Source: JACDAN01 sp963842235 (lineage in GTDB: Bacteria > Actinomycetota > Thermoleophilia > Gaiellales > Gaiellaceae). Taken from it: DNA of 64,000 nucleotides. Made by a program: the position numbers and the translations under genes. Every line of letters starts with the position of its first letter. The stretch's first letter is position 1. Positions 27,461-35,579 of the stretch are shown one piece after another. The stretch spans positions 62,001 to 126,000 of the forward strand of contig CAWJFT010000001.1 in assembly GCA_963842235.1 (NCBI GenBank), in the 5' to 3' direction. The notes below the pieces were generated by a model. The model was not told the origin of the DNA. It made no database searches and saw nothing but the letters and a program-made list of their open reading frames with translations.

Positions 27461-28939
27461 ATGGTGAGACACCACTTTTGGCACGTCCTGGTCGTCGCCT
27501 TCGGGCTGATCGTTCTCGTCGCGCCGTCTGCATCGGCCGGACCGGGCACGGCCGGACCGAACATCAAGGTTTCGGGTGCGAGCCCGTTCGCAGGCTGCAC
27601 CGCCGACGCAGGCCAGACCGGCACGAATTTCCTAAACAGCGAGGTCGAGCCGTCGATCGCAGTCAGCGCGGTCGACCGAAGCGGTGACGGCGTTCCCGAC
27701 AGGATTGGCGCCTATCAGCAAGACCGCTGGGACAATGGTGGTGCTCGCGGGATCGTCGCGTCCGTCTTCCAGGCGGGTGCCTGGCACCAGGTCGTGATCC
27801 CCGGCGTTTCAACGTGTTCGGGTGGAACGTTCCATCGCGGGACGGACCCGTGGGTCACGATCGCGCCGAACGGCGACGCGTATGTGCAGACGCTGACGTT
27901 CCAGGACTTTCCGACGTTCAGCACGTCGATTATCTACGTCAACAAGTCGACCGACGGCGGCCTCACCTGGGGGCCGCCGACCCAGCTCGTTCGCAACGAC
28001 TCGTTGTTCCAGTTCAACGACAAGAACTCGATCACGGCGGACCCGTTGAACTCGAACTTCGTGTACGCGATCTGGGACCGCAGCCGGTTCCCGAGCGACA
28101 AGCGAGAAATCCACTCGCTCTCGGGCTTCCCGCGCTCGATCCGCAGTGACGCGATCTTCGCGCGCACGACGAACGGGGGTGCGAGCTGGGAGCCGGCGCG
28201 CGCGATCTTCATGCCGCGCGCGAACGAGTTCGGCATCGGCCATCAGATCTCGGTTGTCCTAGCGGGGGCGCACAGCGGAAGGCTGGTCGACGTCTTCACG
28301 CTCTTCCACGGCTCGGGCTCGAACAAGAAGGGTCAGGCGATCGCGGTGATGACCTCGGACGACCGCGGTGTGACCTGGTCCGATCCGATCACGGTGAGCA
28401 AGTACCTGCCAGGCTTCGTCAGCGACCCTGATGACGGCACGCCGCTCCGTACAGGCGACATCATCCCGGACATCGGCGCGGGCCCGAACGGCGAGCTCTA
28501 CGTCGTCTGGCAGGACGCGTCACTCGCTCCTTCGGGGTCGGCGATCGCGTTCTCAAAGTCGCTCGACGGCGGCGCCACGTGGTCGGCGCCGGTCCGGATC
28601 AACACGCAACCCGATGTGCAGGCGTTCACTCCTGCGGTCGAGGCGTTGGCCGACGGCACCATCGGCGTTACGCACTACGACCTGCGGTTCAACATGCCTG
28701 ATCCTGCGACGCTGCCGACCGACTACTGGTTCCTGCACTCGCATGACGGCGGTGCAACGTGGACGGAGACACGGGCAACAGACGCCTCGTTCGACCAGAA
28801 GCTGGCGCCGGACGCCGGAGGGCTCTTCCTCGGCGACTACATCGGCCTCTCGAAGGCAGGCGGCCAGTTCCTCTCGTTGTTCACGAAGACAGAGGCGACC
28901 GACCCGGCCTCCGAGTTCGTCGTCTCTCTCACACCGTAA
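27461..28939 (+). CDS. secreted BNR/Asp-box (sialidase-like) repeat protein
   Basis: 492 aa from the ATG at 27461 (MVRHHFWHVLVVAFGLIVLV), chosen over an ATG 18 bp upstream because of the ribosome site GGAGAGGGAGG. Signal peptide ends near SASA. At least five Asp-box motifs mark a beta-propeller: STDGGLTWG, TTNGGASWE, SDDRGVTWS, SLDGGATWS and SHDGGATWT. The sialidase FRIP Arg and catalytic triad are not evident, so it is probably a propeller scaffold or other glycoside-acting protein rather than a proven sialidase. A strong hairpin follows the stop. Confidence 0.83.
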   Translation: MVRHHFWHVLVVAFGLIVLVAPSASAGPGTAGPNIKVSGASPFAGCTADAGQTGTNFLNSEVEPSIAVSAVDRSGDGVPDRIGAYQQDRWDNGGARGIVASVFQAGAWHQVVIPGVSTCSGGTFHRGTDPWVTIAPNGDAYVQTLTFQDFPTFSTSIIYVNKSTDGGLTWGPPTQLVRNDSLFQFNDKNSITADPLNSNFVYAIWDRSRFPSDKREIHSLSGFPRSIRSDAIFARTTNGGASWEPARAIFMPRANEFGIGHQISVVLAGAHSGRLVDVFTLFHGSGSNKKGQAIAVMTSDDRGVTWSDPITVSKYLPGFVSDPDDGTPLRTGDIIPDIGAGPNGELYVVWQDASLAPSGSAIAFSKSLDGGATWSAPVRINTQPDVQAFTPAVEALADGTIGVTHYDLRFNMPDPATLPTDYWFLHSHDGGATWTETRATDASFDQKLAPDAGGLFLGDYIGLSKAGGQFLSLFTKTEATDPASEFVVSLTP

Positions 28940-28947
28940 GCAGGCGC

Positions 28948-28979
28948 ATGGGCGGGGCTCCGGGTGGAGTCCCGCCCAT
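28948..28979. terminator. strong hairpin, likely bidirectional terminator
   Basis: ATGGGCGGGGCTCC - GGGT - GGAGTCCCGCCCAT: a 14-bp stem with one G-T wobble and a 4-nt loop. It begins 8 bp after the sialidase-like stop and ends 11 bp before the end of the LuxR fragment on the other strand. There is no T run, as is common for high-GC actinobacterial terminators. Confidence 0.7.
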
Positions 28980-28990
28980 CGTTTCCAGCG

Positions 28991-29155
28991 CTACGCGAAC
29001 GCAGCGTCCGAAACGAGCCCGAGCTCGTGCGCGACGGTCGTCGCCTCGGTGCGGTTGGCGACGCGGAGCTTCCGATAGATCTTGTGCAGGTGGAACTTGA
29101 CGGTCTGGTCGGAAAGGAAGAGCTCCTTGCCGACCGCCTGATTCGAAAGCCCACG
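28991..29155 (-). pseudogene. C-terminal fragment of a LuxR/NarL-type response regulator
   Basis: About 55 codons reading GLSNQAVGKELFLSDQTVKF, then HLHKIYRKLRVANRTEATT, then VAHELGLVSDAAFA and TAG at 28991. This is the second half of the LuxR helix-turn-helix (recognition helix SDQTVKFHLHKIYRKL). The N-terminal receiver and the first HTH helices are missing: at about 29156 the sequence switches abruptly to the duplicated GNAT fragment in another frame. It has no start codon or ribosome site, so it is a remnant. Confidence 0.85.
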
Positions 29156-29480
29156 CGCTCGACGACGACCCGGAGCGCCCGAGTGTGCTCGGCGATTGCG
29201 TACCCCTCGGCGAAGGCGAGCAGCCGCCGCCCGACTCCGCGCTGCTCGTGGCCGGGTGCGACGAAGAGCTGCTCGACCACCGTGGTCTGCTCGGCCGGGC
29301 GCAGGGCGACGTACCCGGCAGGTTGCCCGTGCTCCTTCGCGACGAAGACGACGTCCTCCCGAAGCGACGCGAGCACCTTGCGGTCGTCCCAGCCCGGCTC
29401 GGAGCCGAACACGCCTTTGGCAAGCCCAAAGAGGTGGAGGAGGTCCTCCTCTACCTGAGGTGCGATCTCGATGGGAGCTG
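29156..29480 (-). pseudogene. truncated duplicate of the GNAT gene at 21780-22127
   Basis: 325 bp identical to 21871-22195 except one base. It keeps the start region and the acetyl-CoA loop (VAPGHEQRGVGRRLL) but loses the last ~29 residues (from DNDSARSFYRRSGF), because the sequence runs into the LuxR fragment. A translated product would carry a long nonsense tail, so I call it a pseudogene. Upstream, 29497-29512 repeats the last codons of the metallophosphoesterase gene. Confidence 0.85.
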
Positions 29481-29553
29481 TGGGTTTGCTCGGTTTTCAG
29501 ACCGTCGCCTGCACGAGCGCCGGCGAACAGCGAAGCTCTAGCCGAACGCTGAC

Positions 29554-30111
29554 ATGGCCAAGCTGATCTACACGGCGATCGCGTCGCTCGACGGCTACGT
29601 CGCCGACGAGGACGGCAACTTCGACTGGGCCGAGCCGGACGAGGAGGTGCACGCCTTCGTGAACGACCTCGAGAGGAGTGTCGGCACGTATCTCTACGGG
29701 CGCCGTCTCTACGAGGTGATGGTCGCCTGGGAGACGATGCCTCTGACCGACCAGCCGCCGTTCGTCCAGGACTACGCGGAGATCTGGCGCTCGGCCGACA
29801 AGATCGTCTACTCCAGGACGCTGGAGGCGCCGGCGAGCGCCCGGACCCGGATCGAGCGCGACTTCGACCCAGATGCGGTCCAGGAGCGGAAGGCGGCAGC
29901 GGAACGGGATGTCTCGGTGGGCGGCGCTGAGCTCGCCGCCCAGGCGTTCAAGGCCGGGTTGGTCGACGAGTGCCACCTGTTCCTTGCACCGATCGTGGTC
30001 GGAGGAGGCATACGAGCCTTCCCTGACGGTGTCCGCCTACCGCTCGAGCTGCTGGACGAACGCCGTTTCGCCAACGGCACCGTTCATCTCCACTACCGCA
30101 CGAGGACGTGA
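29554..30111 (+). CDS. RibD C-terminal/dihydrofolate-reductase-like protein, copy 2
   Basis: 185 aa, same length as the gene at 26064 and identical at about 165 positions, with all family motifs kept (ASLDGYVADEDG, TYLYGRRLYEVMVAW, GLVDECHLFLAPIVVGGG). The leader (CTCTAGCCGAACGC-TGACATGG) also matches that of copy 1. Substitutions cluster around residues 125-135 (QERKAAAERDVSVGG), possibly altering the substrate pocket. Both copies are open and look functional. It lies directly after the duplicated GNAT/phosphoesterase remnants. Confidence 0.9.
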   Translation: MAKLIYTAIASLDGYVADEDGNFDWAEPDEEVHAFVNDLERSVGTYLYGRRLYEVMVAWETMPLTDQPPFVQDYAEIWRSADKIVYSRTLEAPASARTRIERDFDPDAVQERKAAAERDVSVGGAELAAQAFKAGLVDECHLFLAPIVVGGGIRAFPDGVRLPLELLDERRFANGTVHLHYRTRT

Positions 30112-30262
30112 ATCCGCAGCTGCCGTCAGGAGGAAGTCATCCACCGCGCGGGGTGCCGGAGGAGTGACTACAGAGTCGTGATTACCCCCGACTGCGTGGA
30201 TGAGCTCGTCGTCGCTTCGCTAGGGTCGGATGACCTTCCACGGCGACCGAGAGGAGTTCGGG

Positions 30263-31120
30263 ATGGCGTCCGTTTCGGAGCGGGAGAGCAGCGAGATCGA
30301 GGCGGCAAACGCCTCCGGCACCACTCCGGTCGTCTTCATCCACGGCCTCTGGCTGCTGCCGAGCAGCTGGGCCAACTGGGCGGACTTCTTCAAGCAGGCC
30401 GGTTACGCGCCGCTGACGCCGGACTGGCCAGACGATCCGGAAACGGTTGAAGAGGCGCGGGCGAACCCGGACGTCCTCGCCAAGAAGACGCTGAAGCAGG
30501 TTGCCGACCACACGGCCGACGTGATCGGCAAGCTCGAGAAGAAGCCCGCCGTGATGGGGCACTCGACCGGCGGATTGCTCGCCCAGATGCTCGCCGGCCG
30601 TGGGCTCTCGGCAGCCACGGTTGCCATCGACCCGGGCGTGTTTCGCGGCGTCCTGCCGCTGCCCCTTTCCACGCTCAGGGCGAGTGGACCTTTCCTGTTG
30701 AACCCCCGGTATCGAGGCCGCGCGATCACGCTCACCTTCGACCAGTTCAAATACGGCTGGACGAACGCCCTCGATGAGGACGAGGCGAAGCGCCTGTACG
30801 ACACCTACCACGTGGCCGGGTCGGGGATCGCGCTGGCCCAGATGGGCAACGCCAACCTCAACCCCTGGACCGAGTCGAAGGTCGACACGAAGAGCCCTGA
30901 TCGGGGCCCGCTGCTGATCCTCGACGGGGAGCAGGACCACACGGTTCCCTGGGCGATCGCCAACGCCTCCTACAAGCGGCAGAAGCGCAACCCGAACGTC
31001 ACCGAGATCAAGAAGATGCCCAACCGCGGCCACTCGCTGACCATCGACCACGGCTGGCAGGAGGTCGCGCAGACCGCGCTCGACTTCGTCAAGCGGTTCG
31101 TCCCGGCCAAGCCGAGCTAG
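30263..31120 (+). CDS. alpha/beta hydrolase
   Basis: 285 aa from the ATG at 30263 (ribosome site GAGAGGAG); an in-frame ATG at 30230 is less likely. Alpha/beta hydrolase fold: oxyanion motif VVFIHGLWLLPSSW, nucleophile Ser in VMGHSTGGLLAQML, acid in LLILDGEQDHTVPW and catalytic His in NRGHSLTIDHGW, so the triad is complete. No signal peptide, so it is cytosolic. The substrate is unknown; the family includes esterases and lactonases. 30112-30262 upstream is a gene-free leader without clear elements. Confidence 0.88.
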   Translation: MASVSERESSEIEAANASGTTPVVFIHGLWLLPSSWANWADFFKQAGYAPLTPDWPDDPETVEEARANPDVLAKKTLKQVADHTADVIGKLEKKPAVMGHSTGGLLAQMLAGRGLSAATVAIDPGVFRGVLPLPLSTLRASGPFLLNPRYRGRAITLTFDQFKYGWTNALDEDEAKRLYDTYHVAGSGIALAQMGNANLNPWTESKVDTKSPDRGPLLILDGEQDHTVPWAIANASYKRQKRNPNVTEIKKMPNRGHSLTIDHGWQEVAQTALDFVKRFVPAKPS

Positions 31121-31144
31121 CTGCTTTATCTACTCAGCTAGTGC

Positions 31145-32035
31145 CTATGCCGCGGCGGCGAAGAAGTCGATAAGCAGTTGGTTGACGCGTTCAGCCTCGT
31201 CGTGATGCACCCAGTGCGACGCGTCGGGTAGGCGCTCGACGCGGTCGAGGTTTGGTACGTCGTCGCGCTCGGGCTCGGCCAGTTCGGAGCCGAGGTAGGA
31301 ATCGCGCTCCCCCCAGATGACGAGTGTCGGCGCCGAGATCGGGCGAAGCTTTGCTGCGGCTTCCTTCTGGGACTGCCTCACCGAGGCACGGTAGTAGTTG
31401 ATCATCCCGGCCGCTGCCCCTGGCTGCGACCACGCCTCGACGTAGCGTTCGATTTCCTGCGGCGTGTAAGGCGGGTTCGCGTCCTGCAGGAAGTGCCGGA
31501 AGAAGTGCCAGTCTCTGGCGTGCACCACGTCCTCGGGCAGTTTCGGTACCGCAAAGAAGAAGAAGTACCAGGACTTCCGGAGCTGGCTCGGGTGGTGCAG
31601 TCCCTCCTGAAGCCGCCGCGGATGGGCCGCGTTGAGGATGGCGAGTCGGTCGACCACCTCGGGGTGGTTCATCGCGGTGGTCCAGGCGATGCTTCCGCCC
31701 CAGTCGTGACCGACCAACAGCGCGGACTCGGCACCGAGTGCTCCGATGAGGCCGCGGATGTCGGCGGCGAGCAGGTCGACCGCGTAGGCCTCGAAGCCCT
31801 CTGGCTTCGATGACAGGTTGTAGCCACGCGTGTCGGGGGCGACGACCCGAAAACCAGCCGCCACGAGCGGCTCGATCTGTAGCCGCCAACCGAACCAGAA
31901 CTCCGGGAAGCCGTGCAGCAGAACGATCAGCGGCCCATTGCCGGCCTCGACGTAATGCAAGTTCGTATCGCCGACTTCGGCGTAACCCTCCCGAAGCTCG
32001 GTCCCGACGTCAGGGAGCAGGCTGGTGGTGGTCAT
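31145..32035 (-). CDS. epoxide hydrolase-like alpha/beta hydrolase
   Basis: 296 aa. The ATG at 32035 (MTTTSLLPDVG) is preceded by GGAGGT. Epoxide-hydrolase pattern: HGFPEFWFGW (HGxP oxyanion motif), nucleophile Asp in LVGHDWGGSIAW, lid tyrosine candidate in MINYYRASVR, acid in TLVIWGERDSYLG and His in DASHWVHHDEAERV. The Asp nucleophile favours epoxide hydrolase or haloalkane dehalogenase chemistry over esterase. The physiological substrate is unknown. It is convergent with the preceding hydrolase gene, 24 bp apart. Confidence 0.9.
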   Translation of the reverse strand: MTTTSLLPDVGTELREGYAEVGDTNLHYVEAGNGPLIVLLHGFPEFWFGWRLQIEPLVAAGFRVVAPDTRGYNLSSKPEGFEAYAVDLLAADIRGLIGALGAESALLVGHDWGGSIAWTTAMNHPEVVDRLAILNAAHPRRLQEGLHHPSQLRKSWYFFFFAVPKLPEDVVHARDWHFFRHFLQDANPPYTPQEIERYVEAWSQPGAAAGMINYYRASVRQSQKEAAAKLRPISAPTLVIWGERDSYLGSELAEPERDDVPNLDRVERLPDASHWVHHDEAERVNQLLIDFFAAAA

Positions 32036-32113
32036 GAGGACCTCCGTGGTAGGGGACTTGGGCGCGAGACTACGCCTGCCGGTCTGGATCGGCAACAACT
32101 GTCACCCTGCCCG

Positions 32114-32504
32114 TTAGCGGACGGTAAAGGCGCGCGAATTCGCGCCCTCGTACGGCAGCGAGCCCCAGGCGAGTTTGTCGCCGGCCCGAATCCCCAATGC
32201 CTCGGTTTCCCCGGCTGCGAGCTTGAGCACCGAGTGGGCTCGCGGATGGGCGGCCGCGCGCCACGGAGGCAGGTGCTCTCTTGTCGCGAGGACCTTCAGG
32301 TCTCGGTCCAGGAAGATGACGTCGATCGGGAAGCGCATGAATGCCGTGTGCACAAACCATCTCGGACGCACGAGCATGCCGCGGCCCGCGGGGCAGCCTC
32401 GTACGGCCGATCAGCCCGCGCGTCCGGCTCACTGGGCCGTCGGCGAGCTCGCACCGTTCGCAGACGATCTGACCGTCCGGTCCCACGAGGACGAGCGTAT
32501 TCAT
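32114..32504 (-). CDS. DUF192 family protein (frameshifted)
   Basis: 129 aa after dropping one base in the GGCCC at 32383-32387. N-terminal part MNTLVLVGPDGQIVCERCEL then RGLIGR; C-terminal part RGMLVRPRWFVHTAFMRFPI followed by DVIFLDRDLKVL and GIRAGDKLAWG. HTAFMRFPIDVIFLD is the DUF192 signature. Family members are small, often secreted or chromosome-neighbourhood proteins of unclear role. Both halves align perfectly on either side of the indel, so decay is unlikely. Confidence 0.83.
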
Positions 32505-32550
32505 TGCTCCGGCAGCATCGCGGCGTGACGCAGGAACGGCGTCTACCGGA

Positions 32551-32614
32551 CGGGTAGTTCGACTACCCGGTGAACCACCCGTTCGGGTGATTCGATCGGC
32601 TGCCGGGCGCCGAT
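32551..32614. terminator. three tandem hairpins after the TPR-cyclase gene
   Basis: CGGGTAGT-TCG-ACTACCCG (32551-32569), CACCCG-TT-CGGGTG (32576-32589) and ATCGGC-8 nt-GCCGAT (32595-32614), all perfect stems in 64 bp. They lie in the 159-bp gap between the TPR-cyclase stop and the DUF192 start, both on the minus strand. A composite terminator is the simplest reading; a leader regulating DUF192 is an alternative. Confidence 0.55.
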
Positions 32615-32663
32615 AGAAATGAGCTACGTGTTTCGGGCGCCCCTGCGGCGGCGCCTGGAAGCG

Positions 32664-34598
32664 TCAGCGCCAGTCCACGGATACCACGTCGACCGGCTGC
32701 TCGAAGCCCTTCAGCTCCTCGGTGCGCGGCTCTGATACGCGGAACGCCGTCGGGACGCCGTCGAGCGTTTCCCGGCTGACGAGGATCTCGGCGGCCCCTG
32801 CTGCGGCGCCGATTCGCGCGGCGACGTGCACGCCCTCGCCGCCGTAGTCGGTGAATTCGGCGTCCGTGTGGAAGGCGCCGCCGGTGTGCGCGCCGATCCT
32901 GACGTCCGGCGCGACGATCTCCGCGGCGAGCGCGCGCTGGATTGCAACTGCGGCCTCGATCGCGGCATGGGGATTGTCGAACGCCGCGAAGAAGCCGTCG
33001 CCCGTCTGCTTGATCACCTCGCCGCCGTGCTGGACGATGCTTGCGCGCAGCAGCTCGTCGTGCCGGGCGAGGAGCTTCTTCCACTTCGCCTCGCCGAGCG
33101 CGTCGAGCAGCTTCGTCGAATCGACGATGTCGGTGAAGACGAACGTGCGACGCGCCTGGAGCCTCCCGAGGAGCTCCTTTACTCGCTCCTCGTCCAGCTT
33201 CGCGCCTAGCCGCTCGAACGTCGCGAGCGCGGCCTCGAGCTCGGCCGTCGCCGCATGCTCGTCTCCCTCGCGCCGGAAGGCGATTCCGAGCAGCAACCGG
33301 GCCTGAGCGGTCTCGTAGGGCGCGCCGACCTCCTGCCACTCGTTTCGCGCGAGCTTGAGGCAGTGCGCGGCCGCTTCGGTGTCGTTCTCGGCGAGCTCGA
33401 TCCGGCCGTTGGCCGCGTGGACAGTGGCGTCGAACGCCGGAGTTCTCCGGCCGCCGATCTTGTACGAGTCGACGATCTGCTCGAGCTCAGCCGCAGCCTC
33501 GCGTGCCTTGCTGAGGTCGCCTGCGGCGACGGCGATCTCCACCTGCGCTGGGAGTCGCTGGATGCGCGGCAGCGGCTCCTTCACCTCCCGGAGCGTCCTG
33601 GTGATACCGGCAACCGCCGCCTCGACCTTGCCTTCGGCGAGCCGAAGGAGCGAGAGACCGGGTTGCGGATCCCGTCCGAGCTCGTCCGAGCGCCGGTACG
33701 CCTCCTCGGCTGCGGCGAAGTCGCCGAGCCGACGGCGAATCTCTCCGATCTCGTAGTAACCGCCGGCCGTGATGGAGCGCTGGAAGTCGTGGAGCTCCTC
33801 ACAGGCCTCCATCGCCTGCTTCTCGGCACCGGCCAGGTCGCCGCGAAGCCGCATGATCTCCGCGCGGTGGATCCGGCAGGCGCCCGGGAAACCGCTGACA
33901 TCGAGCTCGTCGCACCACCGATTTGCCACTTCCGTCCACTCGGCGGCCCGACGGTAGTCGCCCAGATCTTGGAAGGAGCTGATGGCGATGCAGTAGACGA
34001 GCCCGGTCGAGTACGGCTGCAGCTCACCGCACACGCCTGCAGCACTCGCCTCGTCGATCAGCGCGAGCCCCTCCTCGACTTCTCCAGCTTTCACGAGCGC
34101 ACGACCTTTTCCGACGAGCGCCAGCACCTGTACGTCACGGTCGCCGAAGCGCCCAGCGAGCTCGAATGCGTGGTCGAAGCCGGTGATGGCCTCGGAAAGA
34201 TTCCCCTCCGCGAACATCATGTCGATTGCGCGTGTGAGCGCCAGGAGCCCGTGCTCGGCCGACTCCGGCTGGCCGGCGAGCAGCCGCTCGGCGTTGGCGA
34301 ACCAACCTTGGGCAACCGCGAATGCGCCGCGGCCGGAGTGATCCCAGGAAAGCCAGAGCGCAAGTCGGGCCGCGCTGAGCGTCTCACCCGCGGCGGAGAA
34401 GCCCGCGTAGGCGCGCTCGCGCAGCTTGATCGCCTGTTCGAGCTGTCCCCTCCACCAGGCCGCCTCCGCGAACCGCTCGAGGTCCTCCGGCGTCAGATCC
34501 TTTCTCTCGACGCGCGAGTAGGCGTCGTAGGCCTCACGCCAGGAGTTCCGGCTGGCGGCCGTACGGGCCGCGTCAAGAGCATCAACCGTTTGAGACAT
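32664..34598 (-). CDS. TPR-repeat protein with C-terminal class III cyclase domain
   Basis: 644 aa from the ATG at 34598 (MSQTVDALDAARTAASRNSW); the frame stays open upstream but that part is antisense to the next gene. Residues ~1-450 are helical TPR-like repeats (FAEAAWWRGQLEQAIKLRER, GYYEIGEIRRRLGDFAAAEE). Residues ~460-644 form a cyclase domain: FVFTDIVDSTKLLDALGEAK, KQTGDGFFAAF and GGEGVHVAARIGAAAGAAEI. Both metal Asp and the catalytic Arg are present. Order is reversed relative to the common cyclase-first ATPase-TPR regulators. It is soluble, so it may couple protein-protein sensing to cyclic nucleotide output. Confidence 0.88.
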   Translation of the reverse strand: MSQTVDALDAARTAASRNSWREAYDAYSRVERKDLTPEDLERFAEAAWWRGQLEQAIKLRERAYAGFSAAGETLSAARLALWLSWDHSGRGAFAVAQGWFANAERLLAGQPESAEHGLLALTRAIDMMFAEGNLSEAITGFDHAFELAGRFGDRDVQVLALVGKGRALVKAGEVEEGLALIDEASAAGVCGELQPYSTGLVYCIAISSFQDLGDYRRAAEWTEVANRWCDELDVSGFPGACRIHRAEIMRLRGDLAGAEKQAMEACEELHDFQRSITAGGYYEIGEIRRRLGDFAAAEEAYRRSDELGRDPQPGLSLLRLAEGKVEAAVAGITRTLREVKEPLPRIQRLPAQVEIAVAAGDLSKAREAAAELEQIVDSYKIGGRRTPAFDATVHAANGRIELAENDTEAAAHCLKLARNEWQEVGAPYETAQARLLLGIAFRREGDEHAATAELEAALATFERLGAKLDEERVKELLGRLQARRTFVFTDIVDSTKLLDALGEAKWKKLLARHDELLRASIVQHGGEVIKQTGDGFFAAFDNPHAAIEAAVAIQRALAAEIVAPDVRIGAHTGGAFHTDAEFTDYGGEGVHVAARIGAAAGAAEILVSRETLDGVPTAFRVSEPRTEELKGFEQPVDVVSVDWR

Positions 34599-34704
34599 GG
34601 CTCTCAATGGTGACATGAGCAGGCAGGTCGACCAAACGCTTGGAGTGCCTGGCCAGATGTCCAGGGCTCTCCCGTGTCGAACCTGTCCTTCCGGCCGTCG
34701 CGAG

Positions 34705-34724
34705 GCTAGAACCGCCGTTCTAGC
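34705..34724. promoter_or_regulatory. perfect 8-bp inverted repeat in a divergent promoter region
   Basis: GCTAGAAC-CGCC-GTTCTAGC, within the 192-bp gap between the TPR-cyclase gene (start 34598) and the proline-rich gene (start 34791). Dyad symmetry in a divergent gap suggests an operator. The rest of the gap holds no gene. Confidence 0.5.
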
Positions 34725-34790
34725 GTGGAGGGCGCCCGGCGGGGGAGCACACGGGCCTCTGTCCGGTCGAAAGGACGGTGGATATCGAGC

Positions 34791-35567
34791 GTGCGCCAGG
34801 CCCAGAACTTCGCAGCCGATCGGCGGCTGATCCACGTTCGGCTGGTGGCTGTCCTGCTCTTCGCGGCCTGCACCTTCGCCTTCGGATCTGCGGAAGCCTT
34901 GGCGACGAGCCCGGCAAACGGCGCACGGGCCACGGCGCCAATCCCCGATCCAAAGCCGCCGCCGAAGCCCGACCCGAAACCGCCGCCTCCGAAGCCTCCA
35001 CCACCCGCACCGCCGCCTCCTCCGCCTCCGCCACCGCCTCCGCCGCCTCCCGCGCCCAGTCGCAAGGCGCGAGCCAAGACTCCGAGCAAGGCCGTGGCGC
35101 CCACTCCGCCGCCTCGGCCCCCCGCCGCCCGCCCGAAAGTCGTTCCTCACAAAGCCCCCGCGCGGCGTCCAGTCGAGCGGCCTGCGGCCAAGCGCGTGAA
35201 GCCGCGGGCCAAGGCTCAGGCCACACCGAAAAAGCTTCGGCACGTGCAGCGGCGGAAGGCTCACGTGCGTAAGGCGATCCGGCCGACATATGCCACTGCC
35301 GTGCGCGAGACGCTGGGCGCGAATGCGTATCCGGCTCCAGCCTTCACACGGCGTGACCCTTCGCTCTCGAGGGCACTCCCGGTCTTCGTGCCCTTGCTCG
35401 GACTGGGGCTCTTGCTGCTCGCGGGAGCTTCGGCCCTTTCGGCTCGGCGTCTTCCCTTGCCGGCTCGAGCGGAGGCGCTCTATGCGCGCCGCGTCGACCT
35501 CGCCGCCATCGGGTTCGGAGCGATCGCGCTTGCACTGCTCTGGCTCAACGTCACCGTCGTCTTCTGA
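34791..35567 (+). CDS. proline-rich, membrane-anchored envelope protein
   Basis: 258 aa from the GTG at 34791; earlier in-frame codons are unlikely because the signal segment LVAVLLFAACTFAFGSAEA starts about 17 residues after this GTG. After it comes a long low-complexity tract of Pro with Lys (KPPPKPDPKPPP and pure-Pro runs), then a very basic Ala/Pro/Arg/Lys stretch. Two hydrophobic segments close the protein (VFVPLLGLGLLLLAGASAL and IGFGAIALALLWLNVTVVF). It looks like a wall-spanning spacer anchored at its C-terminus. The polyproline run would need EF-P. The Ig-repeat gene starts 12 bp downstream. Confidence 0.72.
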   Translation: MRQAQNFAADRRLIHVRLVAVLLFAACTFAFGSAEALATSPANGARATAPIPDPKPPPKPDPKPPPPKPPPPAPPPPPPPPPPPPPPAPSRKARAKTPSKAVAPTPPPRPPAARPKVVPHKAPARRPVERPAAKRVKPRAKAQATPKKLRHVQRRKAHVRKAIRPTYATAVRETLGANAYPAPAFTRRDPSLSRALPVFVPLLGLGLLLLAGASALSARRLPLPARAEALYARRVDLAAIGFGAIALALLWLNVTVVF

Positions 35568-35579
35568 AGGAAGGGGTCC

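Noticed and set aside
33255..34613. 452-codon open frame on the plus strand
   Set aside because: Antisense to the TPR-cyclase gene, which has clear family motifs. The plus-strand frame has none.
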